Of a stretch of DNA of 46,035 nucleotides, positions 30,920 to 40,327 are shown one piece after another. The DNA is from Paraclostridium dentum. Its GTDB lineage: Bacteria; Bacillota; Clostridia; Peptostreptococcales; Peptostreptococcaceae. The DNA is taken from the NCBI RefSeq assembly GCF_012922555.1, contig NZ_WIPK01000015.1:1-46035 (forward strand), written 5' to 3'. The translations under genes and the position numbers were made by a program. Each line of letters begins with the position of its first letter. Position 1 is the first letter of the stretch. Below the pieces are notes generated by a model. It was given only the letters and a program-made list of their open reading frames with translations, was not told the origin of the DNA and ran no database searches.

Positions 30920-31669
30920 CTAAAGTTCCATAACTTTATTTTCTTTTAATGATATTAGAGCTTCAGGTGTATGAGTTGATAAATATACAGTCTTGTTTTC
31001 TTTTACAAATTCTCTAACATTATTTAAAGTTTGTTTTGCTAACTCTTTATCTTCAAACACTACTGATAATGCATTTTGTCTAAGTGCTTCATCTGTATAA
31101 GTTACATCACCATGGAACATATAGTGTAATCCTCCAAACTCTGCTACTACTATAGAATTCCCTTTTGTATGTCCATACGCAGGTAGCATGAATATGTTGT
31201 CAGTAATTTTTTGACTTTCTTTAAAGTTTTTGTACTCTCCATCTTCAAAGTTAACTCTTACTATATTGTTACCCTTTAAGTCCATTGCTTGAGCTTCTAT
31301 TTCTGATATATATATTTTAGAATCATCAAATAATCTAAGTTCTCCTGTATGGTCTTGATGTTTATGTGTAACTATAACTTTATCTATATCTTTTGGTTCA
31401 TATCCTGCTTTTTTTAATGCATCTACAAAATTATTAACTTTTTCACCAGTGTATATCATTTGTTCAGGTTTTGGTTCTACATCTTTTGTCTCAACTGGTA
31501 CTCCTGTATCCACTAATATAACTTCTTTTCCAGTATCTATTAAATAATTTTGTAAACTTGATTCGTAATTTTTATTTGGATCTATTTTTTCTTTTTCAAC
31601 TGATCCTCCAAATGCAAGTGCTTCTTTCATAAATCCATTTTTATAAAATTCTAATGCTATTATTTTCAT
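30920..31669 (-). CDS. MBL-fold hydrolase, N-acyl homoserine lactonase-like
   Basis: This 249-residue metallo-beta-lactamase-fold hydrolase has zinc motif H102-K-H104-Q-D106-H107, a later ligand His in YGHTKGNSIVV, and Asp in HGDVTYTDEAL. Overall length and layout fit the AiiA/AttM lactonase group. Whether it opens acyl-homoserine lactones is unknown; clostridia do not make them, so another lactone may be the substrate. GGAGG precedes ATG 31669. A dead second copy lies at 29890-30120. It shares an operon with the nitroreductase downstream. Confidence 0.87.
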   Translation of the reverse strand: MKIIALEFYKNGFMKEALAFGGSVEKEKIDPNKNYESSLQNYLIDTGKEVILVDTGVPVETKDVEPKPEQMIYTGEKVNNFVDALKKAGYEPKDIDKVIVTHKHQDHTGELRLFDDSKIYISEIEAQAMDLKGNNIVRVNFEDGEYKNFKESQKITDNIFMLPAYGHTKGNSIVVAEFGGLHYMFHGDVTYTDEALRQNALSVVFEDKELAKQTLNNVREFVKENKTVYLSTHTPEALISLKENKVMEL

Positions 31670-31693
31670 TTTTAAATTCCTCCATTCTTTTTA

Positions 31694-31748
31694 TCGTATG
31701 CGATTAATCTTATACGATTATTATATTCGCATTTTTTTAATATGTCAA
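31694..31748 (-). promoter_or_regulatory. Consensus sigma-A promoter with overlapping dyad before the MBL hydrolase gene
   Basis: On the minus strand TTGACA (31743-31748), 17 bases and TATAAT (31720-31725) are a perfect consensus promoter. Just downstream ATCGTAT (31693-31699) and ATACGAT (31712-31718) form an inverted repeat spaced by 12 bases. So strong a promoter with a dyad at the start site implies a repressor; none is next to it. Confidence 0.65.
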
Positions 31749-31770
31749 TTATAATTTTCACAAAAAAATA

Positions 31771-31800
31771 AAACCGCATCACTTACTTGTGATACGGCTT
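31771..31800 (-). terminator. Terminator of xpaC-telA
   Basis: AAACCGCATCAC pairs with GTGATACGGCTT with wobble pairs and a 6-base loop; TTTTATTTTTTT follows on the minus strand. Confidence 0.75.
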
Positions 31801-31803
31801 ATA

Positions 31804-32952
31804 TTAATATTTAAATTCTATAAGTTTATTTTTTAATTGATTTTCAATACTTATTAATTCTGCTTCTGCTTCTCTACGTTTTTGACGTCCTTCTGTTTGT
31901 ATATTAAGTATTTCATCAAGAGTTGAAATTAACGACTCATTTGTAGCTCTAAGCGTTTCAATATCAACAATTCCTCTTTCAGATTCTTTTGCAGTCTCTA
32001 TAGTTGAAGTTTTTAATATTTCTGCATTTTTTCGTAAAAGTTCATTTGTCATATCTGTTACTTCTCTTTGGACTCTTGCAGCATTAGCAGCATGAGCAAC
32101 CCCAAGCGCTAAAACCATTTGATTTTTCCAAAGTGGAATAGTATTTATAATTGTAGATTGTATTTTTTCAGACATTAATGAATCATTATTTTGAATTAAA
32201 CGAATTTGAGGAGCCATTTGTAAAGAAATCATTTTAGTTAATTCCAAATCATGAATTTTCTTTTCAAATCTATTACAAAGAGCAACAAAATCATTTAATT
32301 CCTGAGCATCCTGAGGATTACCACTAGTTCTTGCTTTTTCCTGTAGTTTAGGAAGTTCTTCTTTTTCTAATTTTTGAAGCTTCTTTTTACCCGCTAATAT
32401 ATACATATAAAGCTCTTTAAAATATGCTTTATTTATTTCATACATCTTGTCTAACATAGCAATATCTTTTAAAAGCTGTATTTGATGAGCCTCAAGAATA
32501 TTGCACATTTTCCCTATATTGTTGTCTACACTCTCATATTTTATTTTCATGTAGGAAATCTTATCCTTACCTTTTTTAAAGAAACCTAAAATTCCTTTTT
32601 TCTCTTCAGATTCTTCAAATGTCTTTAATTCATGAACTACACTAGATAATATCTCTCCAATTTCACCTAAATCTTTTGTCTTTACATTATTTAATGCTGA
32701 CTGTGAAAAATCAGAAATTTTCTTTTGAGCACCCGCTCCATATTGTAAAATAGAATTTGAGTTATTTATCTGTATTTTATCTACAAATTGATCAACCATT
32801 TTTTGTTCTTCTTCTGTAAGTTGCATTTCATCAACTATTTTCTCTTCTATTTTTTCTTCTTTTACTTTTAAATCAATAATTTCCTCTTGAAATGGTTCAA
32901 AAGTTAATTCTGGCTTTATATCAATAGATTGTTCTTTAAATTCATCACTCAT
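31804..32952 (-). CDS. TelA/YaaN-family protein (toxic anion resistance family)
   Basis: This 382-residue soluble helical protein has an acidic N-terminus and long coiled-coil stretches. Family signatures are ADIA-free core KSYFKEL-like helices such as DKMYEINKAYFKELYMYILA, LEKEELPKLQEKARTSGNPQD, MISLQMAPQIRLIQNNDSLM, and SIIPLW-type INTIPLWKNQMVLALG. TelA proteins were first linked to tellurite resistance, but their usual role is unclear; in Bacillus yaaN follows xpaC. Here too it lies 27 bases after the XpaC-like gene. The N-terminal 60 residues are Glu-rich and poorly conserved. Confidence 0.9.
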   Translation of the reverse strand: MSDEFKEQSIDIKPELTFEPFQEEIIDLKVKEEKIEEKIVDEMQLTEEEQKMVDQFVDKIQINNSNSILQYGAGAQKKISDFSQSALNNVKTKDLGEIGEILSSVVHELKTFEESEEKKGILGFFKKGKDKISYMKIKYESVDNNIGKMCNILEAHQIQLLKDIAMLDKMYEINKAYFKELYMYILAGKKKLQKLEKEELPKLQEKARTSGNPQDAQELNDFVALCNRFEKKIHDLELTKMISLQMAPQIRLIQNNDSLMSEKIQSTIINTIPLWKNQMVLALGVAHAANAARVQREVTDMTNELLRKNAEILKTSTIETAKESERGIVDIETLRATNESLISTLDEILNIQTEGRQKRREAEAELISIENQLKNKLIEFKY

Positions 32953-32979
32953 TCTTAATACCTCCCTTTTATTTAAAAC

Positions 32980-34125
32980 TTACTTTTTAAAATCCTCTTC
33001 TACCAATCCTTCTTGTTTAAATAATGTTTTAAGAACAGAAATATCTGTAGAAACATCTAAAACAACATCTTCAAATAAATCATCTAGTAAGTTTTCAAAA
33101 GCACTATTAATAAGATCAATACTTTTTTCAATTTCATTTTTAGCATTTTCTATATTCTCACCTTGAACTACTTGATTATTTATATCTTTGTATGAATTAA
33201 TTAATTTTATAGTAATAGGAAGGTAATGATTTATAAATTTATTAACTTCTTGTATCTTATTAGGATTCTTTTCAACCTGACTAAGGATTTGGGTTGCAAT
33301 ATTTCCTAACTTATCTAATTTAATAGCTATTTCTTCTTTACAAAGATCATTTCTTATATTTCTTATTTGCTCAATATAACTTCTTCCTATTTTAATTGTA
33401 GCTTCTATTTTTTCTTTCTCTAAATCATAGATTTCTTCATTTAATTTTTCATCGTTACTTTCTTTAGCTATTTGCTGATTTTTTAAATTTAAATAGTCGT
33501 TATAAACTTCATCATTTATCATGAAGTAAATTTTTTCTTCATCTATGTGTCCTTCTAAAAACATACCTTTATCTATCATTTTGCTTAATTCTTTAACGAC
33601 AAAGCTATCTTTCTCTTTTGCAAATCTTGCTAAATCACTAATTAAAAAATAACTATTGTTGCCAATAAATCTTACATACTTCTTAAAACGCTTTACTCTT
33701 TTTCTTAATGTTATTCCCCTTAATAACAGCCCTAAACTTATTACAGAAAATAAAAGCGCAACTCCAAACATAATATTGCTGCCTGTAATAACAACACCAC
33801 TAAATAGTATCTTAAATATTAAAAAGGTTGCCACTGATGAACCATAAACTAAGCTTCCACTTACTCCTAAAAATATGTAAATTATTCCGGATATACTTCC
33901 AGCTGGTTTTTTACTAATATATGTTGATATATCATTTTTAGGTTTTTTATTTAAATTCATGTACTTTTCACTATATCCATTAAATTTTGATTTAAATTGA
34001 TTTAATGTATCCTCAGTTTTATCTGTAATATCCTTTTTAACATTAGCAAAATCTATTGCTTTAAGTGTATTGCTAACTGTAGACATAATTTGATCTTCTA
34101 AATCAGAAAAATCTTTTTTACTCAT
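32980..34125 (-). CDS. XpaC-like membrane protein (5-bromo-4-chloroindolyl phosphate hydrolysis family)
   Basis: This 381-residue protein has an N-terminal helical region (about 1-70), two transmembrane helices (SGIIYIFLGVSGSLVYGSSV and FGVALLFSVISLGLLLRGIT), and a long C-terminal helical cytoplasmic part. Order and companion telA gene match the Bacillus xpaC-yaaN pair. Members were named for hydrolysis of X-phosphate, but there is no clear phosphatase motif and the role is unknown. TGGAGG precedes ATG 34125. The promoter at 34200-34228 carries an overlapping dyad. Confidence 0.82.
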   Translation of the reverse strand: MSKKDFSDLEDQIMSTVSNTLKAIDFANVKKDITDKTEDTLNQFKSKFNGYSEKYMNLNKKPKNDISTYISKKPAGSISGIIYIFLGVSGSLVYGSSVATFLIFKILFSGVVITGSNIMFGVALLFSVISLGLLLRGITLRKRVKRFKKYVRFIGNNSYFLISDLARFAKEKDSFVVKELSKMIDKGMFLEGHIDEEKIYFMINDEVYNDYLNLKNQQIAKESNDEKLNEEIYDLEKEKIEATIKIGRSYIEQIRNIRNDLCKEEIAIKLDKLGNIATQILSQVEKNPNKIQEVNKFINHYLPITIKLINSYKDINNQVVQGENIENAKNEIEKSIDLINSAFENLLDDLFEDVVLDVSTDISVLKTLFKQEGLVEEDFKK

Positions 34126-34199
34126 TATCTTGCCTCCAGGTTATTTTAATTGTAATTAACATAAATATATATATACTATTATGTTAATATTTTAAGTTT

Positions 34200-34243
34200 A
34201 TTATATCTTATAATTTAGCTAATTGTAACCGCTAAGTTATAAG
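34200..34243 (-). promoter_or_regulatory. xpaC-telA promoter with overlapping inverted repeat
   Basis: On the minus strand TTACAA (34223-34228), 17 bases and TATAAT (34200-34205). CTTATAATTTAGC (34207-34219) and GCTAAGTTATAAG (34231-34243) pair with one mismatch and straddle the -35 box, as a repressor site would. Confidence 0.55.
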
Positions 34244-34284
34244 GAAAATAATACATATACTAAATATATTCTTATTTATAAAGA

Positions 34285-34319
34285 TAGCCTTAGGCAATTT
34301 TTATAAATGCCTAAGGCTA
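34285..34319 (-). terminator. Terminator of the methyltransferase gene
   Basis: TAGCCTTAGGCA (34285-34296) pairs perfectly with TGCCTAAGGCTA (34308-34319), 80 bases past the stop. The minus-strand tail (ATCTTTATAAA) is only moderately T-rich. Confidence 0.6.
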
Positions 34320-34397
34320 AAACTACACTTATTTATTATAGTGAATTTCAAACAGTACATCATTGATCACTTTATTATTTTATCATTTGTTCTTACC

Positions 34398-35168
34398 TTA
34401 TTTTTTTCCGTAAATAACCATAGCATTCCCTAATACCTTTTTATGTAATAATATCGGTGGCAACTTAATTATATTTTCAAGCTTTTCAACTTTAATTTCT
34501 GAAATTCCAAGTGAACTAATTCTATTAAAGAACTCATCATTTTTCCCAAATATTTTTTCATCAAGGAGTAAATCTAGAAATACAAACTCTCCATCTCTTT
34601 TAAGAACCCTTAAAGCTTCTTTCAATACTTTGATTTTGTCAGCCTCGTCTTTTACTTCATGAAAAGTTAAACAACTTACTACTATATCAAATTCATTTTC
34701 ACTAAATGGTAAGTCAGATGCACTTGCTTGTATAAACTTAATTCTATCTGCTACACCTTCATATTTAGCATTAGTTTCACATATTTGTTTTGAATATTCC
34801 CAGTCATCTCCCCAATAATCAATTCCTACAAGAGATGCTTTGGTAAATGATTTAGCTAACTTAGTTATAAGTGAAGCACTACCAACACCTATATCTAATA
34901 TTTTTACATTTTCTTTATAACTAATCTTATTTATAATCAAATAATGTATTTTTGATTGTAAATTTCCACCTCTATCTGAAAATTGATAATAAGAATATGA
35001 TATTATAAATAAAATATATAAAAATGGTAAAAGTAAAACACTAGCACTAATACGTAAATATAAATTAATTGGTAAAAATGATATCAATATTAACAATATA
35101 GAAATTGCTAAAAAAGTCATTATTTTATTTATTCTTATCCATGTTTTATAAATTGGTTTCTTATTCAT
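34398..35168 (-). CDS. Membrane-anchored class I SAM-dependent methyltransferase
   Basis: This 256-residue protein has two N-terminal transmembrane helices (about residues 13-33 and 36-58, ILLPFLYILFIISYSYYQF), then a Rossmann methyltransferase domain. Motif I is VKILDIGVGSASLITKLAKS, motif II VGIDYWGDDW, and motif IV FDIVVSCLTFHEV, followed by ALRVLKRDGEFVFLDLL. The membrane anchor suggests a lipid or quinone-like substrate, but that is not shown. It is a single gene between the XpaC-like gene and rlmH. Confidence 0.85.
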   Translation of the reverse strand: MNKKPIYKTWIRINKIMTFLAISILLILISFLPINLYLRISASVLLLPFLYILFIISYSYYQFSDRGGNLQSKIHYLIINKISYKENVKILDIGVGSASLITKLAKSFTKASLVGIDYWGDDWEYSKQICETNAKYEGVADRIKFIQASASDLPFSENEFDIVVSCLTFHEVKDEADKIKVLKEALRVLKRDGEFVFLDLLLDEKIFGKNDEFFNRISSLGISEIKVEKLENIIKLPPILLHKKVLGNAMVIYGKK

Positions 35169-35203
35169 AACTAACCTTCCTGAGTATAAATTTAGTACTC
35201 ATA

Positions 35204-35240
35204 AAAAGTAACCTTAATCAGCTAAATTAAGGTTACTTTT
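35204..35240 (-). terminator. Terminator of rlmH
   Basis: AAAAGTAACCTTAAT pairs with ATTAAGGTTACTTTT around a short loop, 30 bases past the rlmH stop, with T runs. Confidence 0.85.
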
Positions 35241-35269
35241 TTATTTTTTTATTTTAAAACCTAACGACT

Positions 35270-35749
35270 CTACTTGTGATACGGTTCATTATTATTTATT
35301 CTATATGCTCTATAAACTTGTTCTAATAATATTAACTTCATCATTTGATGAGGAAATGTCATCTTAGAAAAAGATAACTTATAATCCGCTCTTTTTAAAA
35401 CATCATCTGCTAGACCTAATGATCCACCTATGATAAAAGTAATATGGCTATTACCTCTAACAGCTAATTTACTCATAGTTTCTGCTAATTCTTCAGATGA
35501 TAAATTCTTTCCATCTATAGCTAAAGCTATAACATAACTATTACTCTTTACCTTTGATAAAATCTTTTGGCCTTCTTTATTTTTTACAATTTCCATGTCC
35601 TTTTCACTTAAACTTTCTGGACACTTTTCATCATCTAGCTCTATCATATCAAGTTTACAATACTTAGATAATCTCTTTTTAAACTCATCTATTCCTAGTT
35701 TTAAATACTTCTCTTTAAGCTTTCCAACGCTTATTATAGTTATATTCAT
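35270..35749 (-). CDS. rlmH: 23S rRNA (pseudouridine1915-N3)-methyltransferase RlmH
   Basis: This 159-residue SPOUT-class methyltransferase modifies helix 69 of 23S rRNA. Length and sequence are standard: [34 protein letters not shown], the knot segment [40 protein letters not shown] and the C-terminal [20 protein letters not shown] precedes ATG 35749. It lies 15 bases after the walJ-like gene, and the two are probably cotranscribed. This pair is often found near the replication origin in Firmicutes. Confidence 0.97.
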   Translation of the reverse strand: MNITIISVGKLKEKYLKLGIDEFKKRLSKYCKLDMIELDDEKCPESLSEKDMEIVKNKEGQKILSKVKSNSYVIALAIDGKNLSSEELAETMSKLAVRGNSHITFIIGGSLGLADDVLKRADYKLSFSKMTFPHQMMKLILLEQVYRAYRINNNEPYHK

Positions 35750-35764
35750 AAATGTCTCCTGTTT

Positions 35765-36559
35765 CTATAGTCTATATATATCTGATGCATCTTCTCTTAA
35801 AAGAACATCTAACTTAAGATCTTGTCCAACTATCATGTTGTTTTGTAATAAAATCCCCTTAGTTGTTTCATACGCTAATTCTGGAAAATTATTTTCTTTA
35901 CTTAAATGTGCAAGTAGTATAGATTCTGTTCCTTGGTTAATTAGTTCCACGCAAAACTTAGCTGCTTCTTCATTTGATAAATGTCCTGTTTCAGACATAA
36001 CCCTCTTTTTTAAAGCATATGGGTAAGAACCCATCATAAGCATGTTTGGATCATAATTAGATTCCAATACTACTAATTTAGATTTATATAAATGTTTCTT
36101 TAAATTTTCTGTTATACACCCTATATCTGTTGCAATAGATATTTTTTCTTGTTTATCATTATAAAAATTATATCCCACAGAATCTGCAGAGTCATGAGAT
36201 GTTGAAAATGGTCTTATTATTAAATCATCTAATGAATAAGTTTTATCATTTTCAAAAACTTTCATATTTTTATCTTTTATATCCCCTATTTTATCCTTCA
36301 TTGCACACCATGTTTTTACATTAGCAAATATAGGTATATCAAATTTCCTTGATAATATTCCAGCCCCTTTTATATGGTCTGAATGTTCATGTGTTATAAA
36401 TATTCCCTTTAATTCATTTGCATCTATATCTAAATCTTTTAAATTAGTTGTTATTCTCTTTCCGCTAAGGCCTGCATCAACTAAAACCTTAGTGTTCTTA
36501 CATCCAATATAATGACAATTTCCACTACTTCCACTTCCTATAGAACTGTATTCTATCAT
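35765..36559 (-). CDS. YycJ/WalJ-type MBL-fold exonuclease-like protein
   Basis: This 264-residue MBL-fold protein starts MIEYSSIGSGSSGNCHYIG, the typical WalJ/YycJ start, with zinc motif THEHSDHIKGAG, further ligand DIGC and the HLSKENNFPE segment. YycJ proteins are 5'-to-3' DNA exonucleases linked to mismatch repair in Bacillus. Its place before rlmH is conserved in many Firmicutes. GAGGTG precedes ATG 36559. No walRK genes are present in the window. Confidence 0.92.
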   Translation of the reverse strand: MIEYSSIGSGSSGNCHYIGCKNTKVLVDAGLSGKRITTNLKDLDIDANELKGIFITHEHSDHIKGAGILSRKFDIPIFANVKTWCAMKDKIGDIKDKNMKVFENDKTYSLDDLIIRPFSTSHDSADSVGYNFYNDKQEKISIATDIGCITENLKKHLYKSKLVVLESNYDPNMLMMGSYPYALKKRVMSETGHLSNEEAAKFCVELINQGTESILLAHLSKENNFPELAYETTKGILLQNNMIVGQDLKLDVLLREDASDIYRL

Positions 36560-36607
36560 GTGGCACCTCTTTCTTTTACAATCATAAATTATATTATACC
36601 AAAAAAA

Positions 36608-36637
36608 TAGAGCCTTAAAATATTTTTTAAGGCTCTA
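36608..36637 (-). terminator. Terminator of the M1-type peptidase gene
   Basis: TAGAGCCTTAAAA pairs with TTTTAAGGCTCTA around a tiny loop, 10 bases past the stop, with a T run. Confidence 0.85.
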
Positions 36638-36645
36638 CCTAAATT

Positions 36646-38109
36646 TTACTTACATTTCTTTATTATATTATCTATATCTACTCCATTTTTTCTCCATAAC
36701 TCCATAAATTGGGATCCATTTGCATTTTTAAACTTATATGTTTCATAGTATTCTTTTAATACTTTAAAAAATACTTTATCTCCTACTTCTTCTCTTATAT
36801 TATGGAATACTACTGCACCTTTAGTATATACGTTTAAACTATAATCCATTGAATTTTTATATTTGCTTGAAGGTTTAAACATATCTTGACTAGAGTAAGA
36901 TTTTGATTGTTTTTCCATAGTGCTCATTAATCTTGTAGCTGTTTCTTTGCCATATTTTTTTTCAAAATAAAGTACTGTAGAATATTCAGTTAAAGCTTCA
37001 TCTAACCAAGGTTCATTAACTTCATCATTTCCAACTACACTATACCACCATTGATGTGCTGTTTCATGAGCTATTACATATTCTAATAAAAATTTATTTT
37101 TAGAATTATATAGGCTTTTATCTATCATAGATAAAGTCGGATATTCCATACCCCCTATGTAAAAATCACTTGCTATAACAGAATATGTATCATATGGATA
37201 TTTACCAAACATATCGCTAAATATGTCTATAGAATCTTTTGCTATAGTTGTAGATAAATCAGAGAATTTTTTATCTAAATTATAAGTTAATATTTCTGTA
37301 TCTTTTGTATAATCTTTTTTAACATTAAATTTATCACTTAAAACGAAAGCAAAATCTCTTACTTTATTTGCTTCTATATTGTACATGGATTTTTTATCAC
37401 TTGATTTTGATTCTATCACCTTTCCAGTAGTCCCAAATTTATATTTAGATGGAGCTAAAAGAGTAACTTTATAATTACTTACATCACTATAGAATGGATC
37501 ACCTATACTTTCATAGCTTTTTGTGTTCCATCCTCTATCATCATACACACAAGCTATAGGGAACCAATTTGTAACGTTTATAGTATCATTTCCATATCCA
37601 AATCTACCAACTGAATTGGGGATCTTTACATTAAATTTCATATCTATAGATACAGATTCATTTTGCTTTAAAGGTTTGTCCAAGCGTACTTCTAATATGT
37701 CTTCTTTATTACCATCAATATTAAATTTAACTTTTTCTCCACCGATTAATATATTTTGAATATCTATGTAACCTTCATTAAATCCATTTGGGTATGCTTG
37801 TTTCATTTGAGATTTTTCAAATGGAGCAAATTCTTCTTTTGAAAATGCATTTGGGTATATATGAAAGTAAATACTCTTTAATTCATTTTTAGTATTATTA
37901 ACGTATTGTACATTTTGATTGCACATCAAACGCTTACTTTCATCATCTAATATTACATCCATCTTATAAGAGCTCATATTCTCTGTTTTTATATTTGAAA
38001 CAGGCTTATCAGCTTCTTTATTAAAGTAAAATAGCCCTCCTAGAAAAATAATACCTATGATCATAAAAGATATAATTTTTCTATTTTTCCTTCTAAAATC
38101 AATAATCAA
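36646..38109 (-). CDS. Membrane-anchored M1-family metallopeptidase
   Basis: This 487-residue protein has an N-terminal signal anchor (ISFMIIGIIFLGGLFYF, residues 13-29) and an M1 aminopeptidase-like body. The zinc motif is H348-E-T-A-H352 and the third ligand is Glu371 in NEPWLDEALTEYS, with the usual 18-residue gap. The substrate-binding motif is FYIGGMEYP, in place of the classic GAMEN. It should cleave peptides outside the cell; the exact specificity is unknown. TTG at 38109 is chosen because GGGGG lies eight bases upstream and no ATG precedes the anchor. It is divergent from dnaD. Confidence 0.88.
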   Translation of the reverse strand: MIIDFRRKNRKIISFMIIGIIFLGGLFYFNKEADKPVSNIKTENMSSYKMDVILDDESKRLMCNQNVQYVNNTKNELKSIYFHIYPNAFSKEEFAPFEKSQMKQAYPNGFNEGYIDIQNILIGGEKVKFNIDGNKEDILEVRLDKPLKQNESVSIDMKFNVKIPNSVGRFGYGNDTINVTNWFPIACVYDDRGWNTKSYESIGDPFYSDVSNYKVTLLAPSKYKFGTTGKVIESKSSDKKSMYNIEANKVRDFAFVLSDKFNVKKDYTKDTEILTYNLDKKFSDLSTTIAKDSIDIFSDMFGKYPYDTYSVIASDFYIGGMEYPTLSMIDKSLYNSKNKFLLEYVIAHETAHQWWYSVVGNDEVNEPWLDEALTEYSTVLYFEKKYGKETATRLMSTMEKQSKSYSSQDMFKPSSKYKNSMDYSLNVYTKGAVVFHNIREEVGDKVFFKVLKEYYETYKFKNANGSQFMELWRKNGVDIDNIIKKCK

Positions 38110-38207
38110 TTTTAAATCCCCCTTTGTAGTTAAATGAATATTTTTTTTAATTCTCTACATCATAATTTGTAATAGATTTTATGTTATAATCAATCTGAGG
38201 TGATAAA

Positions 38208-39266
38208 ATGTTCTTTAAAGAAGTCAACGAAATAGATTTAGGACAAACTACTATTGATAACATATTTATAGATATATTTATGCCAATGGCTAATGGATTA
38301 TACGTACAAGTTTATCTTTTAGGCTATAGATATGCATGTGATGAGACTTCTAACCCTAAGTTTAATAATAATTCTATTGCAAAAAATTTAAATGTACCAT
38401 TATCTGATGTATTGGCAGCTTGGGATTTTTGGGAAGACAAGAATTTAATAAAAAAACATAAAAATGATGGGCTAGATGATTTTAGTTTTTCAATAGAGTT
38501 TTTAGATTTGAAAAAAATATATATTGATAATATACTAAACGCAAATAATTCAGTTAAATCTGATGTTAATACTATCGTTACTATAAATGATAATCCTGAA
38601 ATTAGAAAAATGTTTAATTCTATAAATCAAATTATAGGTAGACATCTTCAATCTAATGAAAAGATTACAATTATGGATATGATAGATAAATATAATATGA
38701 GCACAGAAATGATAGTATGCGCTTATGAACACGTTAAAGAACAAACTGGAGTTGCTAAACCTGTTAGTTATGTAGAAGGTATAATTAGAAACTGGTATGA
38801 TGCTAGTCTTTATACTGTTGAAGATGTTAAAAATAGCTTTGCTCAAAGAAGTAAGCGATTTATGATGTATAAAACAGTATTTAATGAACTCGGATTTTCT
38901 AGACAAGCTACAAAAGCTGAAAAGGAAATTATGGATGTATGGTTTGATAAATATAAATTTGATATAGAACTTATTTTAGAAGCATGTTCTAAGTCAAAAA
39001 ATATTTCTAATCCTTCTATAGCTTATATTAACGGAATTGTTAAGAGTTGGAATGATAAAAATATTAAAACGTTAGAAGACTTAAAAGCGTCAGAAGAAGA
39101 ATTTAAAAAACAGTCAGAAACTAAAAAAGTTAATTCAAAATCTTCTAATACTGCTCCTAAACAAGTTAAAACTAGATTCCATAATATAAATCAGACTTTT
39201 ACTAAATATAGTCCTGATGAATTAGAAAAAATACTTCAAGAAAGCCAAAAAGGTAAATTTAGATAA
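38208..39266 (+). CDS. DnaD-domain replication initiation protein
   Basis: This 352-residue protein has a DnaD N-terminal winged-helix region (LGYRYACDETSNPKFNNNSIA then LNVPLSDVLAAWDFWEDKNLI) and two DnaB_2/DnaD-type domains. Each of these ends in the YxxxIxxxW motif: VSYVEGIIRNWYDA and IAYINGIVKSWNDK. DnaD-like proteins remodel DNA at oriC and restart forks, and load helicase with a DnaC/DnaI-type protein, here the next gene 25 bases downstream. GAGGTG precedes ATG 38208. Confidence 0.92.
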   Translation: MFFKEVNEIDLGQTTIDNIFIDIFMPMANGLYVQVYLLGYRYACDETSNPKFNNNSIAKNLNVPLSDVLAAWDFWEDKNLIKKHKNDGLDDFSFSIEFLDLKKIYIDNILNANNSVKSDVNTIVTINDNPEIRKMFNSINQIIGRHLQSNEKITIMDMIDKYNMSTEMIVCAYEHVKEQTGVAKPVSYVEGIIRNWYDASLYTVEDVKNSFAQRSKRFMMYKTVFNELGFSRQATKAEKEIMDVWFDKYKFDIELILEACSKSKNISNPSIAYINGIVKSWNDKNIKTLEDLKASEEEFKKQSETKKVNSKSSNTAPKQVKTRFHNINQTFTKYSPDELEKILQESQKGKFR

Positions 39267-39291
39267 ATAATTTTAGGTAGGTGATTAATAT

Positions 39292-40287
39292 ATGAAAGAA
39301 TCAACATTGAGAGATATTCTTACTTCTTATGAGCGAAAAAGAGATCAATCTGAACGTGATTTACAAGAAAGAAAAAAGAAAGTGTACTCTAGAATACCTG
39401 AAATTAAACAAATAGATGAGGAAATAGGTAAGATAGGATTAAAACTTGCTAAATTAATTCTTTTAAATCCTAAAGATAAAGAGTCTATATTAAATGAAAC
39501 TAAAGATCAAATGAACGAATTAAAGAAAAAGAAAGAAAGACTCTTATCAGATAATCGTGTACCTAATGGGTATTTAGAAGTTAAGCATGATTGTTCTATG
39601 TGTAAAGATACAGGATTTTTAGGAAATGGACACAAGTGTAATTGCCTTAAGCAAAGAATAATAAATGAGGCTTATCATATGTCTAATTTATCTAGAGTTC
39701 TTCATCATCAAAACTTCTCTACTTTTGATGAGTCTATATTCTCTACTCAAAGAGAAGATTCTTCTGGAGTATCTCCTCAAGAAAATATATTAGAGATATT
39801 ATCTATATGTGAAGGTTTTGTTATGAACTTCGATAAAGATAATGATGAAAATATGCTTTTCTATGGAGACACAGGTTTAGGGAAAAGTTTTATGTGTAAC
39901 TGTGTTGCAAAAGAACTTTTAGATAAGGGTTACTTAGTTATATATCAGACTGCTTTTAAAATGTTTGAAATCATAGAAGAATATAAGTTTAAAAATTCAG
40001 ATGATCATATAACAAAAGATAATTATAATAATTTATTTGATTGTGATCTTTTAATAATTGATGATTTAGGAACAGAGCTTACTAACTCTTTTACTAATAG
40101 TGAATTATTTAATATTTTAAATACTCGTCTACTATCAGGAAAGAAAACTATAATTTCAACTAACTTATCACCTATGCAATTAGGGGATATATACGCACAA
40201 AGAATATTCTCTAGAATATTTGATAGATTTAGAATGGTTAAGTTTATAGGTAATGATTTAAGATGGGAACAAAAAATGACTAAGTAG
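39292..40287 (+). CDS. DnaC/DnaI-like helicase loader ATPase
   Basis: This 331-residue AAA+ protein has a coiled N-terminal helicase-interacting part (1-95), a Cys cluster (CSMCKDTGFLGNGHKCNC, about 102-119) that probably binds zinc as in DnaI, and then the ATPase. The ATPase has Walker A GDTGLGKSFMCN, Walker B LLIIDDLGTE, and sensor STNLSPMQLGDIYAQRIFSR with the Arg finger. With the DnaD-type protein it should load the replicative helicase. GTAGGTG lies upstream of ATG 39292. It is the last gene of the pair. Confidence 0.93.
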   Translation: MKESTLRDILTSYERKRDQSERDLQERKKKVYSRIPEIKQIDEEIGKIGLKLAKLILLNPKDKESILNETKDQMNELKKKKERLLSDNRVPNGYLEVKHDCSMCKDTGFLGNGHKCNCLKQRIINEAYHMSNLSRVLHHQNFSTFDESIFSTQREDSSGVSPQENILEILSICEGFVMNFDKDNDENMLFYGDTGLGKSFMCNCVAKELLDKGYLVIYQTAFKMFEIIEEYKFKNSDDHITKDNYNNLFDCDLLIIDDLGTELTNSFTNSELFNILNTRLLSGKKTIISTNLSPMQLGDIYAQRIFSRIFDRFRMVKFIGNDLRWEQKMTK

Positions 40288-40320
40288 AAAATCTCCGTAT
40301 TTTCTAACTTAGTCATTTTT
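40274..40320. terminator. Shared terminator of dnaC and the ABC ATPase gene
   Basis: AAAAATGACTAAGT, which includes the last dnaC codons, pairs with ACTTAGTCATTTTT; an inner AGAAAAT/ATTTTCT pair extends it. It serves convergent genes. Confidence 0.8.
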
Positions 40321-40327
40321 TTAATTA

